From Corynebacterium sp. P3-F1 (GTDB lineage: Bacteria > Actinomycetota > Actinomycetes > Mycobacteriales > Mycobacteriaceae): DNA of 64,000 nucleotides. Position numbers and translations under genes: made by a program. This document shows, in pieces, positions 43,788-53,980 of this stretch (its first letter is position 1; each line of letters starts with the position of its first letter). Location: contig NZ_CP129965.1 of NCBI RefSeq assembly GCF_030503635.1, positions 1,736,001-1,800,000 of the forward strand, written 5' to 3'. The notes beneath the pieces are model-generated. The model had not been told where the DNA came from. It saw nothing but the letters and a program-made list of their open reading frames with translations, and searched no databases.

Positions 43788-44939
43788 CTAGCTGGCGGCC
43801 ACCTTATCCAGCGCCTCAGCGAACCGCGCGACTGCGCCGTCGACGTCGGCCCACTTGTCCAGGCCGAAGAGACCGATGCGGAAGGTGGAGAAGCTCTCCG
43901 GCTCGCCGACCTGCAGCGGGACGCCGCCGGCGATCTGGATGCCGGCCTGCTTGAAGGCGGCGCCGGTGGCCTGCTCTGGGGCGGTGGCGTGCATGACCAC
44001 GATGGAGGTGGCCTCGTACCCCGGTGCGGCGACGGACACGAAGCCCCGCTCCGCCAGCGTCTCGCGCACCTTGGTTCCCAGCTCCACCTGGCGTTTGGTC
44101 AGCTCGTCCAAGCCGACCTCCTTGGCTTCCTTCATCAGCTCGAGGTTGTGCGCGATCGTGTCGGTGGGCATGGTGGCGTGGTAGGCGGCGGAGCCGTCGA
44201 CGTACCCCTCGGAGATGGCGGTCCACTTGGCCAAGTCCATGGCGAAGCTGTCGGAGGTGGTGTTATCCAGCTGCTTCCGGCCGGCCTCGGAAAACATGAT
44301 GTAGCCGGTGGCGGGGGAGCCGGACCAGCCCTTCTGCGGGGCGGTGATGAGGATGTCCACGCCCGTTTCTTCCATGTTGATCCACTTGGTGCCGGCTGCG
44401 ACGCAGTCGAGGACCATCAGGCCACCGACCTCGTGGGCGGCGTCGGCGAGCTGGGAAATGTAACCCGCCGGCAGCTCGAGGCCTGCGGCGGTTTCCACGT
44501 GCGCCGCGAAGACGACATCTGGGCGCTCTGCACGGATCCGCTCGACCGCGTCCTCGATGGCCGGCGGGGTATAGGAGGCGCGCTCGTCGTCGGAGGTCGG
44601 TTCCGCATTCAGCACCGTGACGTTGTTGGCCACGCCGGACGCGTCGAAAATCTGGGACCAACGGTAAGAGAAGTTGCCGGTGCGGATGACCAGCGCGTCC
44701 TTGCCGCGGGCGAATTGCCGCGCGACGGATTCCATTGCGAAGGTGCCGCCGCCGGGAACCACGGCCACGGACTGGGCGTGGTAAGTCTCGCGCAGAATGG
44801 CCTGTAGCTCCTGCATGATGCCGATGAACTTGGCGGACATGTGGTTCAAGGAGCGGTCGCTGAATACAGCCGAGTATTCCAGCAGCCCGTCGGGGTCGAT
44901 CTCGGGGCGGGGCAGTTGCGTTGCAGTGTTGTCAGTCAT
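43788..44939 (-). CDS. Class V PLP aminotransferase (alanine–glyoxylate / serine–pyruvate type)
   Basis: A 383-residue class V aminotransferase. The PLP-binding Lys is in TAPQKGWSGSPA (about residue 201), preceded by the cofactor Asp in MVLDCVAAG. The phosphate-binding Gly-rich loop is VVPGGGTFAMESVARQ. Closest general family is the alanine–glyoxylate/serine–pyruvate group; exact substrates cannot be told. It is divergent from the small membrane protein gene at 45002. Confidence 0.85.
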   Translation of the reverse strand: MTDNTATQLPRPEIDPDGLLEYSAVFSDRSLNHMSAKFIGIMQELQAILRETYHAQSVAVVPGGGTFAMESVARQFARGKDALVIRTGNFSYRWSQIFDASGVANNVTVLNAEPTSDDERASYTPPAIEDAVERIRAERPDVVFAAHVETAAGLELPAGYISQLADAAHEVGGLMVLDCVAAGTKWINMEETGVDILITAPQKGWSGSPATGYIMFSEAGRKQLDNTTSDSFAMDLAKWTAISEGYVDGSAAYHATMPTDTIAHNLELMKEAKEVGLDELTKRQVELGTKVRETLAERGFVSVAAPGYEATSIVVMHATAPEQATGAAFKQAGIQIAGGVPLQVGEPESFSTFRIGLFGLDKWADVDGAVARFAEALDKVAAS

Positions 44940-45001
44940 GCCCCAACGCTATCGGTTTTCTCTTACGATGGTGGACGCTTACCACCAAAAAGGAGGAAAC
45001 A

Positions 45002-45172
45002 ATGGGTCGTTGGATCATCGCCATCATTGGAGCCGTCGTCGGCGCACTGCTCACCGGGTTCATCCTGAGCCAGCTCGGGGTCACCGGGATTCTCTACACC
45101 ATTCTGGTGCTCGTCGGTTCCGCCATTTGCTCGTCGCTCGCGGGCACGCTGGCAAACCGCATCAACCGCTAG
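45002..45172 (+). CDS. GlsB/YeaQ/YmgE-type small membrane protein
   Basis: A 56-residue protein starting after a strong AGGAGGAAACA ribosome-binding site. It has two hydrophobic segments (WIIAIIGAVVGALLTGFIL and ILYTILVLVGSAICSSLAG), matching transglycosylase-associated YeaQ/GlsB proteins. Members are often stress-induced; no enzymatic activity is established. It ends four bases inside the convergent thiF gene. TACGAT upstream at about 44964 may be its -10 box. Confidence 0.8.
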   Translation: MGRWIIAIIGAVVGALLTGFILSQLGVTGILYTILVLVGSAICSSLAGTLANRINR

Positions 45173-46290
45173 AGCGCGTTCACGCCGCCAGGCAAGCTTG
45201 TCAGCGAGATCCCGCGTTCCGCAGCATCCGCGGCATGCTTATCGACGAACCCCTGCGACCTTTTCCCCGACGCGCAGTACACCACCACATCGGTGCCCTC
45301 GGCAAGAGTGTCGATGAATTCGTCGCCGAGCGTAGGATTCTCCTCGAGCCGTGAGGTGGGGAGGTGCTCGCCCCGAGCAGCCGAGATGTCTTTCAGCGCT
45401 TTCTCGTGCTCCTCGCGTACATCGAGCGCTACAACGGCACCGGTGGCCACTGCGTCGAGGATCTCGGAATTGTCCTCCGCCGGCACCGCGCAGGCTGCAC
45501 CCTCGTAGTCCCCGAAGGCGGCGACCAGCTCGCGGCCTGGGTCCCGGCGAACGGCAAAGCTGCGGATCTGCGTGGTCAGGGCATCGTACATCCGCAGTGT
45601 CCCCACCGGTGCCTCACCAACACCGGTCACGAACTTGATCACCTCGGTGGCCATGAGTCCGCCGACCACGCTGGTGGTAACTCCCAGCACGCCTGCGGTG
45701 GCGCAGTCGGGCACCGAGTCCGCGTCGGGCTGGTCTGGGTAGAGGTCCCGCATGCCTACGCCGTCGACGGGTGCTCCGGGGCCGGACCACCACAACGCCA
45801 CGTCGCCGCGGTAGCGCAGCACCGATCCCCACACCAGGGGAGTGCCGGTGATCTCCGCGGCGTCCGCGGCCATGAATTTAGTGGTGAAGGTGTCGGAGCC
45901 GTCGATCAGCACATCCACACCCTCAAGCAGTTCCACGGCATTCGAGGCATCCATGCGCCCCTCGATCGCCGTCACCTCGATGTCAGGCTGAAGTTCACGC
46001 AGGCGCTCCGCGGCCACCTCGATCTTCTTGCGGCCTACGTCAGAGGCCCCGAAGAGAATTTGGCGGTGAATGTTGGTGAGGTCGACCACGTCGTCGTCGA
46101 TAAGCGAAATGTGCCCGACTCCTGTCGCTGCGAGCGTCTGCATGACAGGGCAACCGAGTCCTCCCGCGCCGATGACCAGCACGTGCGCGCGGTGGAGTGC
46201 CTCCTGCTGCTCGGGCCCGAATCCGGGCAGATTCATTTGGCGGGCGGTGCGGCGTAGTTCTTGCTCGGGAAGGTTGATCACACTCGCCAC
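45169..46290 (-). CDS. thiF: ThiF/MoeB-type adenylyltransferase with C-terminal rhodanese domain
   Basis: A 373-residue E1-like enzyme that adenylates the C-terminal Gly of a sulfur carrier such as ThiS. The ATP loop is VIGAGGLGCPVMQTLAATG (about 37–55), with DDDVVDLTNIHRQ following. A rhodanese domain begins at about residue 275, with active-site Cys in VVYCASGKRSQ, so sulfur can be moved to the carrier within one protein. The CxxC zinc pairs of E. coli MoeB are not visible. MoeZ-like function is possible, but nearby thiS, thiG and thiO favour ThiF. Confidence 0.85.
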   Translation of the reverse strand: MASVINLPEQELRRTARQMNLPGFGPEQQEALHRAHVLVIGAGGLGCPVMQTLAATGVGHISLIDDDVVDLTNIHRQILFGASDVGRKKIEVAAERLRELQPDIEVTAIEGRMDASNAVELLEGVDVLIDGSDTFTTKFMAADAAEITGTPLVWGSVLRYRGDVALWWSGPGAPVDGVGMRDLYPDQPDADSVPDCATAGVLGVTTSVVGGLMATEVIKFVTGVGEAPVGTLRMYDALTTQIRSFAVRRDPGRELVAAFGDYEGAACAVPAEDNSEILDAVATGAVVALDVREEHEKALKDISAARGEHLPTSRLEENPTLGDEFIDTLAEGTDVVVYCASGKRSQGFVDKHAADAAERGISLTSLPGGVNAL

Positions 46291-46293
46291 CTT

Positions 46294-46319
46294 AATGTCC
46301 TAGACTTTTTCGGGACATT
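46294..46319. promoter_or_regulatory. Inverted repeat between thiF and BCCT gene
   Basis: AATGTCC (46294–46300) is repeated inverted as GGACATT (46313–46319), spaced by 12 bases. It lies in the 61-base divergent gap, so it could control both genes. Confidence 0.4.
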
Positions 46320-46351
46320 GACCGCCCACCTAAGATTTGGGGCCGATTACC

Positions 46352-48135
46352 ATGCGCAAATTCCGCGCTGATCCGCTGATCTTCTTCACCGCCGTCGGAT
46401 TCATTATTGCCTTCGTGGCTCTCACCATTGGTTTTGGCGACAGTGCCCGCGAGCTCTACTCGAATGTCTCCGGCTGGATGATGGACAACTTCGCCTGGTT
46501 GTACATCGGCGGTGTGTCCACGGTGTTCATCTTCCTCATCGTGCTGTTCGTGTCCAAGTACGGCAACTACCGGCTCGGTGACGACGACGATGAACCCGAG
46601 TACTCTCTCCCCGTCTGGTTCTCGATGCTGTTCGCCGCCGGCATGGGCGCGACCCTGCTGTTCTGGGGTGCTGCCGAGCCGCTGCACCACGCGTACAACC
46701 CGCCGCGCGGCGGTTACGAGTCGATGAGCCGCGACGCCATCCGCCAAGCGTTCGAGTTCACCTACTACCACTTCGGTATCCACATGTGGGTGATCTTCAC
46801 CTTGCCGGGCCTGGCCATGGGTTACTTCATTTACAAGCGCAAGATGCCCGCCGTTACTCGTCGATCTTCTCGCCGCTGCTGGGCTCGAAGGTGTACGAGT
46901 GGCCGGGCAAGCTTCTCGACGCCATCGGCATCATCGGCACCGTCTTCGGCCTCGCCGTCTCCGTTGGCTTGGGCGTGCTGCAGATCAGTGCCGGCCTGAA
47001 CATCCTCTGGGGTGTCCCGCTGGTGACATGGGTCGAGCTGGCCGTGATCATCTTCATCACTATCTGCGCCTCCATCTCTGTGGCCACGGGCCTGGATAAG
47101 GGCGTGAAGTTGCTGTCGAACCTGAACATCATCGGCTCGATCGGTCTGCTGATCTTCTTGTTCGCTGTTGGTCCGACCCTGAAGATCATCGAGCACGTCA
47201 CCGAATCTTTCGGCATCTACGCGTCGTCGCTTCCCGAGCTGATGTTCTGGGTCGACTCCTACAACGACAATCCGGGTTGGCACGCCACCTGGACCGCGTT
47301 CTATTGGGCGTGGACGATCTGCTGGTCGCCGTATGTGGGCATGTTCTTCGCCCGTATTTCACGCGGCCGAACCGTGCGCCAGTTCATTGCCGGCACCATT
47401 CTTTTGCCCACTGTCTTCGACATTATCTGGTTCGCCACCTTCGGCCGCACCGCGATCGACGTTGAGCTCAATAACCCCGGTGTGTTGACCGGCCCGGTTG
47501 TCGAGGATGGAGAGACCCCGCAGGCACTGTTCACCCTTCTGGAGCAGTACCCCCTGTACTTTGTCAGCGGCGCAGTCGCCCTAGCCGTGATCGTCTTCTA
47601 CTTTGTCACCTCGATTGACTCCGCTGCACTGGTGATGGACATGTTCACCACCGGCGAAGAGGAAGCCACACCGAAGTACTATCGCGTGGCGTGGGCCGTG
47701 GCCGTGGGAGTGGTCACCGCCGCACTGCTGTTCATCAGCGACTCCGGTATTCAAGCCCTGCAGGAAGTGGTGATCATTATCGCCCTGCCGTTCTTCATCG
47801 TCTACTTCATCATGATGTTCTCCCTGGTCAAAGCGATGAGTGACGATGCGGCCGCGGACCGCCGCTTCCGTTCCCGCCAGTGGGAGAAGACCGACACCCC
47901 CGAGAAGTACGAGGAGGCGGATGCGAAGCCCGCGCCGGGCTACGACGAGGAGGGCAACGAGATCGACCGCCCTGAGCTCGAGTACGACTACGATAACGAG
48001 ACCTGACGCCTCACCGAGACCCTCGTCATCGAGGGCGAAGCCGAGACCGAAGAGGACGGCGAAGATGTCGTTGAAGTGGTCGAGGTAGAAGTGCCGGAGG
48101 GCACACCGGTGGAGATTGAGGGTGAGCGCCGATAA
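46352..48135 (+). pseudogene. BCCT-family osmolyte transporter, broken by frameshift and stop
   Basis: The first part encodes a normal BCCT N-terminus (FRADPLIFFTAVGFIIAF, GATLLFWGAAEPLHH, YYHFGIHMWVIF) and ends in a wrong frame after KRKMPA. The family sequence resumes as YSSIFSPLLGSKVYEWPG in a frame one base back, so one base is missing near 46846–46856. No slippery heptamer is present. The second part then runs through WSPYVGMFFARISRGRTVR to a TGA at 48004–48006; beyond it the same frame continues for 43 acidic codons to a TAA at 48133–48135, resembling the long acidic tail of corynebacterial LcoP/EctP-type carriers. Two lesions argue for decay rather than a single read error. Confidence 0.85.
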
Positions 48136-48147
48136 GCGCGCTGCCCC

Positions 48148-48530
48148 TTAGAACGAGGAGCCCGCGGGTATCGACGACCCGCGCAACGGCGAATTGAACG
48201 CGATCACACGGCCGCGGTCGGCGTAGATGTCGCCGATCGTGCCCACGCGGATGACGCGGTTGAACTGCCGGTCGCCGATGAGGAAGTTGCCGGCGTGGTC
48301 GCTGAACACGAGCGTGTTGTTAATGCGTCGGAACTGCAGCGGGCCCATCGCGGGCGCGCCAGCGAAGTCGTTGCGGTCCGCGCAGTTCCAGGCGTCGCCG
48401 GTGCCGAGCATCATGGAGTTGACTTGGCCGCGGCGGTGGCACTGGTGGCCGGGCATGGTGTCGACGAAACTCAGGCACTTCACAAAGTCGTGGCCCCTAT
48501 TGGTGTAAACGCCGCAGCGGCAAGACGTCT
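48148..48530 (-). pseudogene. 5'-truncated remnant of a Cys-rich secreted-type protein
   Basis: The frame encodes about 125 residues with five to six cysteines (SCRCGVYTNRG, FVKCLSFVDTMPGHQC, AWNCADR) and a final strand-rich part ending SSIPAGSSF. No ATG/GTG with a ribosome-binding site precedes the cysteine motifs, and the open frame runs into the thiG 3' end, so the natural start and signal peptide seem lost. A GTG at 48483 could allow a 111-residue product. Family not recognised. Confidence 0.45.
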
Positions 48531-49319
<789 letters not shown>

Positions 49320-49520
49320 CTAGCCTCCCTGCACGGCGGTGAGGATGTCGACGGCAGTGCCGTCGATAAGCTGCGTGGATTCCCATTCGGACTTGGGCAC
49401 GACCTCGCCGTTCACCGCTACGGCCGTTCCCGCCGGTACCTCGCCGAGACGCTCGCGCAAGAGCTCGCCGACATTCGCCGCTTCCGTCTGGACCTTTTCA
49501 CCGTTAATGACTAGCTGCAT
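49320..49520 (-). CDS. thiS: Sulfur carrier protein ThiS
   Basis: A 66-residue ubiquitin-like carrier ending in Gly-Gly (TAVQGG), the residue pair that is adenylated by ThiF and thiocarboxylated. Starts MQLVINGEKV. Its ATG overlaps the thiO stop by one base (TAATG). A GCTTATCGACG word lies at 49361–49371. Confidence 0.94.
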   Translation of the reverse strand: MQLVINGEKVQTEAANVGELLRERLGEVPAGTAVAVNGEVVPKSEWESTQLIDGTAVDILTAVQGG

Positions 49521-50611
49521 TAGTTCCTCCTTGAATGGCGCAGGGGATCACAGGCCCCCAACTCTACGGGTGGTTCCTCTCCCTCGACCAGCGCGGCCCC
49601 GCACTTGGCGCCCATCGCGGCGAGCAGAATGCCGTGGCGGAAGTAGCCGGTGGACACCACGACGCGGTCGCTGACGCGGCCGAGATACGGCAAGTCGTCC
49701 GGTGATCCGGGGCGCGCGCCGACGTGGACCTCAATGATGTCGCACTCCTCGATGCCGGGCACGATCTCGCTGGCGTCGCGCAGCAGCTGCAGCACCCCGC
49801 CCGCCTGCGGTTCCGCGCGATCGTCCTCGCGCGTCGTCGCGCCGATCGTGAGGGTGCCGTCTTCGCGCGGAATCAGGTAAATCGGCCGGTCTTCGACGAA
49901 GCCACGAATCACCCGGTCAATCAGGGGCCGCTGATGTTCTGGAACGCGCAGCTCCACCATGTCGCCGTACACCGGGCGCAGCCTCAGCGGATTCTCGCCG
50001 TTGAACCAGCCGGTCGTGTCCCGCGCGCCGAGCCCGTTGGCCAGCACGACCTGGTCCGCCTCGACCTCCGCCACGTCGTGTACCGCTTCCTCCACGAACA
50101 CGACGCCCGCATTCGCGCACGCGTCCTGCAACGCCGCCGCGAACAGCCTCGGACGGACCTGGTGGTCGCCGGGAATATGCACGGCACCGCTTATCGACGG
50201 CGCCAGCGCCCCCTCCAACCTCCTCGCCTCCCGCGTGGTGATCCGCTCCGTGGTCATCCCGTGCAGCTCCTGGTACTCCCGCAGTTCCTCCAAGTGTGTC
50301 TTGTCCGCCCGGTCCTTGGCCACCACCAGAGTGCCCTCGGTGCGGTAGCCGGTCGGTTTGTCGGTGTGCTTCGCCGTCAGCTCGATCAGTTCCGGGTACC
50401 ACTTGCCAGCCGCGATCATCAGCGGAAACAGCGGGTCTTGCTTGTAGACCACCTCTGCCGCCGGTGCGAGCATGCCGCCCGCGTGCCAGGTCGCGCCGCT
50501 GACAGGCTCCGGATCGTAGACGGTCACGTTGTGGCCACGATTTGCCAACGTCAGCGCGGTGGACAGGCCGACGATGCCTGCTCCGAGGATTGCAATCTTC
50601 TGTTCTGCCAT
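49520..50611 (-). CDS. thiO: Glycine oxidase ThiO
   Basis: A 363-residue FAD enzyme that oxidises glycine to iminoglyoxylate for thiazole synthesis. The FAD-binding IAILGAGIVGLSTALTLANRG starts near residue 6; the DAO-family C-terminal part includes RPIYLIPREDGTLTIGATT and STGYFRHGILLAAMGA. The ATG at 50611 is chosen; one at 50623 would add four residues. Only 24 bases separate it from the response-regulator stop upstream, leaving no room for a riboswitch. Confidence 0.93.
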   Translation of the reverse strand: MAEQKIAILGAGIVGLSTALTLANRGHNVTVYDPEPVSGATWHAGGMLAPAAEVVYKQDPLFPLMIAAGKWYPELIELTAKHTDKPTGYRTEGTLVVAKDRADKTHLEELREYQELHGMTTERITTREARRLEGALAPSISGAVHIPGDHQVRPRLFAAALQDACANAGVVFVEEAVHDVAEVEADQVVLANGLGARDTTGWFNGENPLRLRPVYGDMVELRVPEHQRPLIDRVIRGFVEDRPIYLIPREDGTLTIGATTREDDRAEPQAGGVLQLLRDASEIVPGIEECDIIEVHVGARPGSPDDLPYLGRVSDRVVVSTGYFRHGILLAAMGAKCGAALVEGEEPPVELGACDPLRHSRRN

Positions 50612-50635
50612 ATCGCCATCCAACCTACGCTCTTT

Positions 50636-51235
50636 TCAGAGCCAGCCATTGCCGTCGCAGGTGCGCGCGGCTGCAAAGCGGTTGGGTGCTCCAGTCTTGG
50701 TCATGATCGCCGAAATGTAGTTGCGCACCGTCCCCGTGGAGAGGTTCAACCGCGCCGCGATCTGCTTGATTTCTGCACCGGTGAGCGCCTCACGGGCGAC
50801 CTCGACCTCGCGCGCAGTCAGCGGTGACGGCGGAGTGAACAGGGATTCCTCCGCGACCTGCGGATCGACGACCCGCAGACCGGCGTGTGTGCGACGCACT
50901 GCGTCGGCAAGCTGGTCTGGGGGAGTGTCCTTCACAATGAAACCGGAAGCCCCGGCTTCTAAGGCCGTGCGCAGGTATCCGGGTCGCCCAAACGTGGTCA
51001 CGATGAGCACCTTGCACGAGGATCCCGCGAGGTCGGCAGCGAGCTCCAGGCCGGTGCGGCCGGGCATTTCAATATCGAGCAACGCCACATCCACATTGTG
51101 CTCCCGTACCGCTTCGACGACACCATCGCCGGAACGGCAAGTGGCTACGACCTCTATATCCTTCTCGAGGTTGAGCAATGCAGACAACGCTCCGACGAGC
51201 AGCCCTTGGTCGTCGGCGATGAGCACCCGGATCAT
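50636..51235 (-). CDS. NarL/LuxR-family response regulator
   Basis: A 199-residue regulator. The receiver domain has acidic residues in ADDQ, phospho-acceptor Asp in DVALLDIEMPG (about residue 54), and Thr/Lys in IVTTFG and FIVKDTPP. The C-terminal LuxR helix-turn-helix reads LTAREVEVAREALTGAEIKQIAARL and STGTVRNYI. It overlaps the kinase gene by four bases. It probably controls the adjacent ABC genes, as in BceRS/DesKR-like systems of this layout. Confidence 0.92.
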   Translation of the reverse strand: MIRVLIADDQGLLVGALSALLNLEKDIEVVATCRSGDGVVEAVREHNVDVALLDIEMPGRTGLELAADLAGSSCKVLIVTTFGRPGYLRTALEAGASGFIVKDTPPDQLADAVRRTHAGLRVVDPQVAEESLFTPPSPLTAREVEVAREALTGAEIKQIAARLNLSTGTVRNYISAIMTKTGAPNRFAAARTCDGNGWL

Positions 51236-52266
51236 ACCGTTACCTCCAGCCGTGTTCCGGAATCAGTGGGCGGAACCACGAGTGAACCGCCCGCGGCTCG
51301 CACCCTGTCGGTGACGCTTGCTAAGCGTGTGCCCGGCGGCAAACCGATGCCATTATCGGCCACGACGAGCTTATGCGGGGTGACTGTGATCTCGCACTCC
51401 GTGGCCTGCGAGTGCCGGATCACGTTGGTGACTGCTTCCCGCAGCACCCACCCGAACAGCGGGGACTCGGTGTCTGCGTGAACGCTGATTCGCGGCTCGA
51501 TTCCAGCGGCCGCCAGTGCCGATCGCGCGGCTTCCACCTCCGTGGTGAGCGACGGCGTGTGGGATGTCCGAACAGCGCGCCGGACATCCTCAAGCGACTG
51601 GCGGGACAGCTCCACGATCTCATCCAGTTCCTTCGCCGCTTCTTGCTTATCGACGTCCACCAGCTTGCGCGCCAACGACGCCTTCACGTTGATCACTGTC
51701 AGTGAATGCCCCAACAGATCGTGCACGTCCCGGTAAATCGACTCGCGTTGCCGCGCCAGCTCGAGTTCGGCGGCGAGGTGGATGCGCTCGTCGCTAAGCC
51801 TGGTCGCGCTGACCTGCGTTCCCACTGTTACCGCGGTGAGCACTGACGCGCCGAAGAATATCCACGTTGTCACGGTGCCCGTGAGGAACACGTAGACACC
51901 GAACGTCGAGATGATGGCGAGATCGACGAGCGTGTGCATGCGCACCGGCATGAGTGACCCAGTCACGGCCGTGATGTACGGCAGCATCGTTGCGCCCCAG
52001 ACCCCCATGATGGCGGTCACGCCGATCAACGGGAGTAGGAGAACGATCACCCACAACACCGCGTTAACGGTGTCATTGCCGTGCGCACGGATCGTGCGCG
52101 CGCACAGGTACACCGCACCGAAGACCACGATCAACCCGGCACCGGCTACGTACTGCCAGGTGGGGAGCTCCATGGTGAGCAAGCCGGCGAGCGGGCTGAC
52201 TAGGAGGATCAGCCAGATGCCGGCTTTAACGAGGTGGTAGTGGCCACCGTTCGTCTTCTGGATCAC
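51232..52266 (-). CDS. Sensor histidine kinase, HisKA_3 type
   Basis: A 344-residue kinase with a GTG start overlapping the permease stop (GTGA). Five hydrophobic segments occupy about residues 14–160; a coiled region then leads to the H-box YRDVHDLLGHSL with phospho-accepting His, and an ATPase domain with HSQATECEITV (N box region) and VADNGIGLPPG. The lack of a large outer domain suggests sensing within the membrane or of the partner transporter. Confidence 0.9.
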   Translation of the reverse strand: MIQKTNGGHYHLVKAGIWLILLVSPLAGLLTMELPTWQYVAGAGLIVVFGAVYLCARTIRAHGNDTVNAVLWVIVLLLPLIGVTAIMGVWGATMLPYITAVTGSLMPVRMHTLVDLAIISTFGVYVFLTGTVTTWIFFGASVLTAVTVGTQVSATRLSDERIHLAAELELARQRESIYRDVHDLLGHSLTVINVKASLARKLVDVDKQEAAKELDEIVELSRQSLEDVRRAVRTSHTPSLTTEVEAARSALAAAGIEPRISVHADTESPLFGWVLREAVTNVIRHSQATECEITVTPHKLVVADNGIGLPPGTRLASVTDRVRAAGGSLVVPPTDSGTRLEVTV

Positions 52267-53027
52267 GCACGCCCTTTCTCGCGGCTGTCCAAGGCCAGAC
52301 TGATCACCGCGAAGATGACAGTCCAGGCAATGATACTGAGCACAGGTTGCCACAATGGGTCGGTGACCTCGTAGGGCTCGTCCTGAATCAACTGCAGTCC
52401 TTCGGCGAGCGGCCACCGCGACAGCATGGTGGCACCGTACATCGGAGTGAACCGTGAGAAGTCGATCAAGCTATTCGTCAATGGGAACAGCGTGTTCCCC
52501 GCGAAGGCGAGCAGCGTGACTGACGTAGCGGCCACCGACACCGCCGTGAAAGATTTCATCGCCTGCGCCCAGACCAGACCGTAGAAGCCGAACGGCAAAG
52601 CCACCGCAACGGTGATGAGGAAGCTCCAGAACCACGCGCTGGCGTCCATCTTCGCGTCGACTAACGCGCCAGTGAGAAAGACTGCAGCCACAGGCAGCAC
52701 GACATTGACAATGATGACCAACAATCTCGCCACCGCGATCTGCATATTCGTCAGAGGTGTCAGCGCGAGCTGCCGCCCCCATCCGCCGTTGTGCTCCACG
52801 ACCACCAAAGACGACTGGGAAACAGCTCCTGAGATGCCCGCATAAAGGGCCATTCCGAGCATGACGAAGGCAGCGACGTTGCCGTTGCCCAGTTCATCAT
52901 CTGAATACTGCTGGGCAGCCCCGAAGATGAGGTAGAGGATGACTGGAAGGACGATGTTGAAGAACAGCGAAGAGGCGTCGGATTTGAGACGTTTGAGGTT
53001 GTACAGTGCGAATTTCAGCGTGGTCAT
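52263..53027 (-). CDS. ABC-2 type transporter permease
   Basis: A 254-residue permease with six hydrophobic segments, starting MTTLKFALYNLKRLKSDASSL. The layout and the sequence SLVVVEHNGGWGRQLALTPL are typical of ABC-2 drug or lipid exporters. It overlaps the ATPase gene by four bases and the kinase gene by four, forming a fully coupled four-gene operon. Confidence 0.88.
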   Translation of the reverse strand: MTTLKFALYNLKRLKSDASSLFFNIVLPVILYLIFGAAQQYSDDELGNGNVAAFVMLGMALYAGISGAVSQSSLVVVEHNGGWGRQLALTPLTNMQIAVARLLVIIVNVVLPVAAVFLTGALVDAKMDASAWFWSFLITVAVALPFGFYGLVWAQAMKSFTAVSVAATSVTLLAFAGNTLFPLTNSLIDFSRFTPMYGATMLSRWPLAEGLQLIQDEPYEVTDPLWQPVLSIIAWTVIFAVISLALDSREKGRA

Positions 53028-53860
53028 AGTTGCTCCTTGCTGCTTGCGGTATCTGAGGTGAGCGCGATGAACGAGTCCTCCAGGGACGTTCTGGTGATGG
53101 TCAGGTCGTGCGCATCGGTCTCGGTGAGTAATTTCCGGACGTAGGAGTCGGAGTCGTGGGTGGTGACGTCGATAAGCCCCTGCGATGACTGCGCTGTGAC
53201 CCGTTTCTTGTTCGCGCCGGCGGTGAGACTGTCTGTCGGGCCGTCCGCGATAAGCTCGCCGCGATCGAGCACGATGATGCGCTCCGCGAGGTTTTCCGCC
53301 TCTTCGAGGTAGTGCGTGGAAAAGATGATGGTGCGCCCGGAGTGGGCTTGGGCGCGCATCGAGTCCCAGAACTCGTGGCGGCTGGTGGCATCCATGCCGG
53401 TGGTCGGTTCGTCGAGGATGAGAATCTCAGGCTTGCCCAGCAAAGCAATCGCGAAGCGGACCCGCTGCTGTTCGCCGCCGGAGCATTTGCCCGCCCGTCG
53501 ATCCTGGATTTCCGTGAGATTCGCCTGTTCGATCGCGGCCTCAACCCCGATCGAGTCGCGGTGGGTGGAGTCGATCATGGCGAGAGTGTCTTTGACGGTA
53601 ACGGTGTCGAGGAGACCGCCGGTCTGCATGACTGCACCGATGCGCGCCTCCCGGACCGCCTGAGCGGGGGTCATGCCGGCCACTCGCACCGTGCCGCTCG
53701 TCGGCTTGGTCAGCCCGAGAATGAGGTCCACGAGGGTGGTCTTGCCTGCTCCATTACGCCCGAGCAGGCCGACGATTTCCCCGCGACCGATGCTCAGGCT
53801 CACATCGTTGACGGCCTTCACCGGGCCGAAATGCTTGCTCACGTTCTGTGTTTCGATCAT
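53024..53860 (-). CDS. ABC transporter ATP-binding protein
   Basis: A 278-residue ATPase. Walker A GRNGAGKTTLV, signature CSGGEQQRV (Cys replacing the usual Leu), Walker B LILDEPTTGMD and the switch His in FSTHYLEEAE are all present. The C-terminal 70 residues form the DrrA-type extension. It is the first gene of the ATPase–permease–kinase–regulator operon, likely exporting an antibiotic or lipid. A GCTTATCGACG word lies at 53167–53177. Confidence 0.93.
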   Translation of the reverse strand: MIETQNVSKHFGPVKAVNDVSLSIGRGEIVGLLGRNGAGKTTLVDLILGLTKPTSGTVRVAGMTPAQAVREARIGAVMQTGGLLDTVTVKDTLAMIDSTHRDSIGVEAAIEQANLTEIQDRRAGKCSGGEQQRVRFAIALLGKPEILILDEPTTGMDATSRHEFWDSMRAQAHSGRTIIFSTHYLEEAENLAERIIVLDRGELIADGPTDSLTAGANKKRVTAQSSQGLIDVTTHDSDSYVRKLLTETDAHDLTITRTSLEDSFIALTSDTASSKEQL

Positions 53861-53918
53861 GCTTCACATTCCAGTTCAGGGCGGGTGAGCGGTTGTAGCC
53901 CTGCAGTCACGATCTGGG

Positions 53919-53934
53919 CATGACTCGTGTCATG
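53919..53934. promoter_or_regulatory. Dyad in the ABC/ectC divergent gap
   Basis: CATGAC-TCGT-GTCATG is a perfect 6-base inverted repeat with a 4-base spacer, 58 bases upstream of the ABC ATPase start and 46 upstream of the ectC-like start. A likely operator for one or both. Confidence 0.45.
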
Positions 53935-53980
53935 GGTGTTAGCGTGGAAAGGGAACTGAAACCGAACAAAGGAGACAGCT

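Noticed and set aside
46846..46856. Programmed frameshift in the BCCT gene
   Set aside because: No slippery heptamer or stimulatory hairpin is visible, and a second nonsense codon downstream favours gene decay or error.
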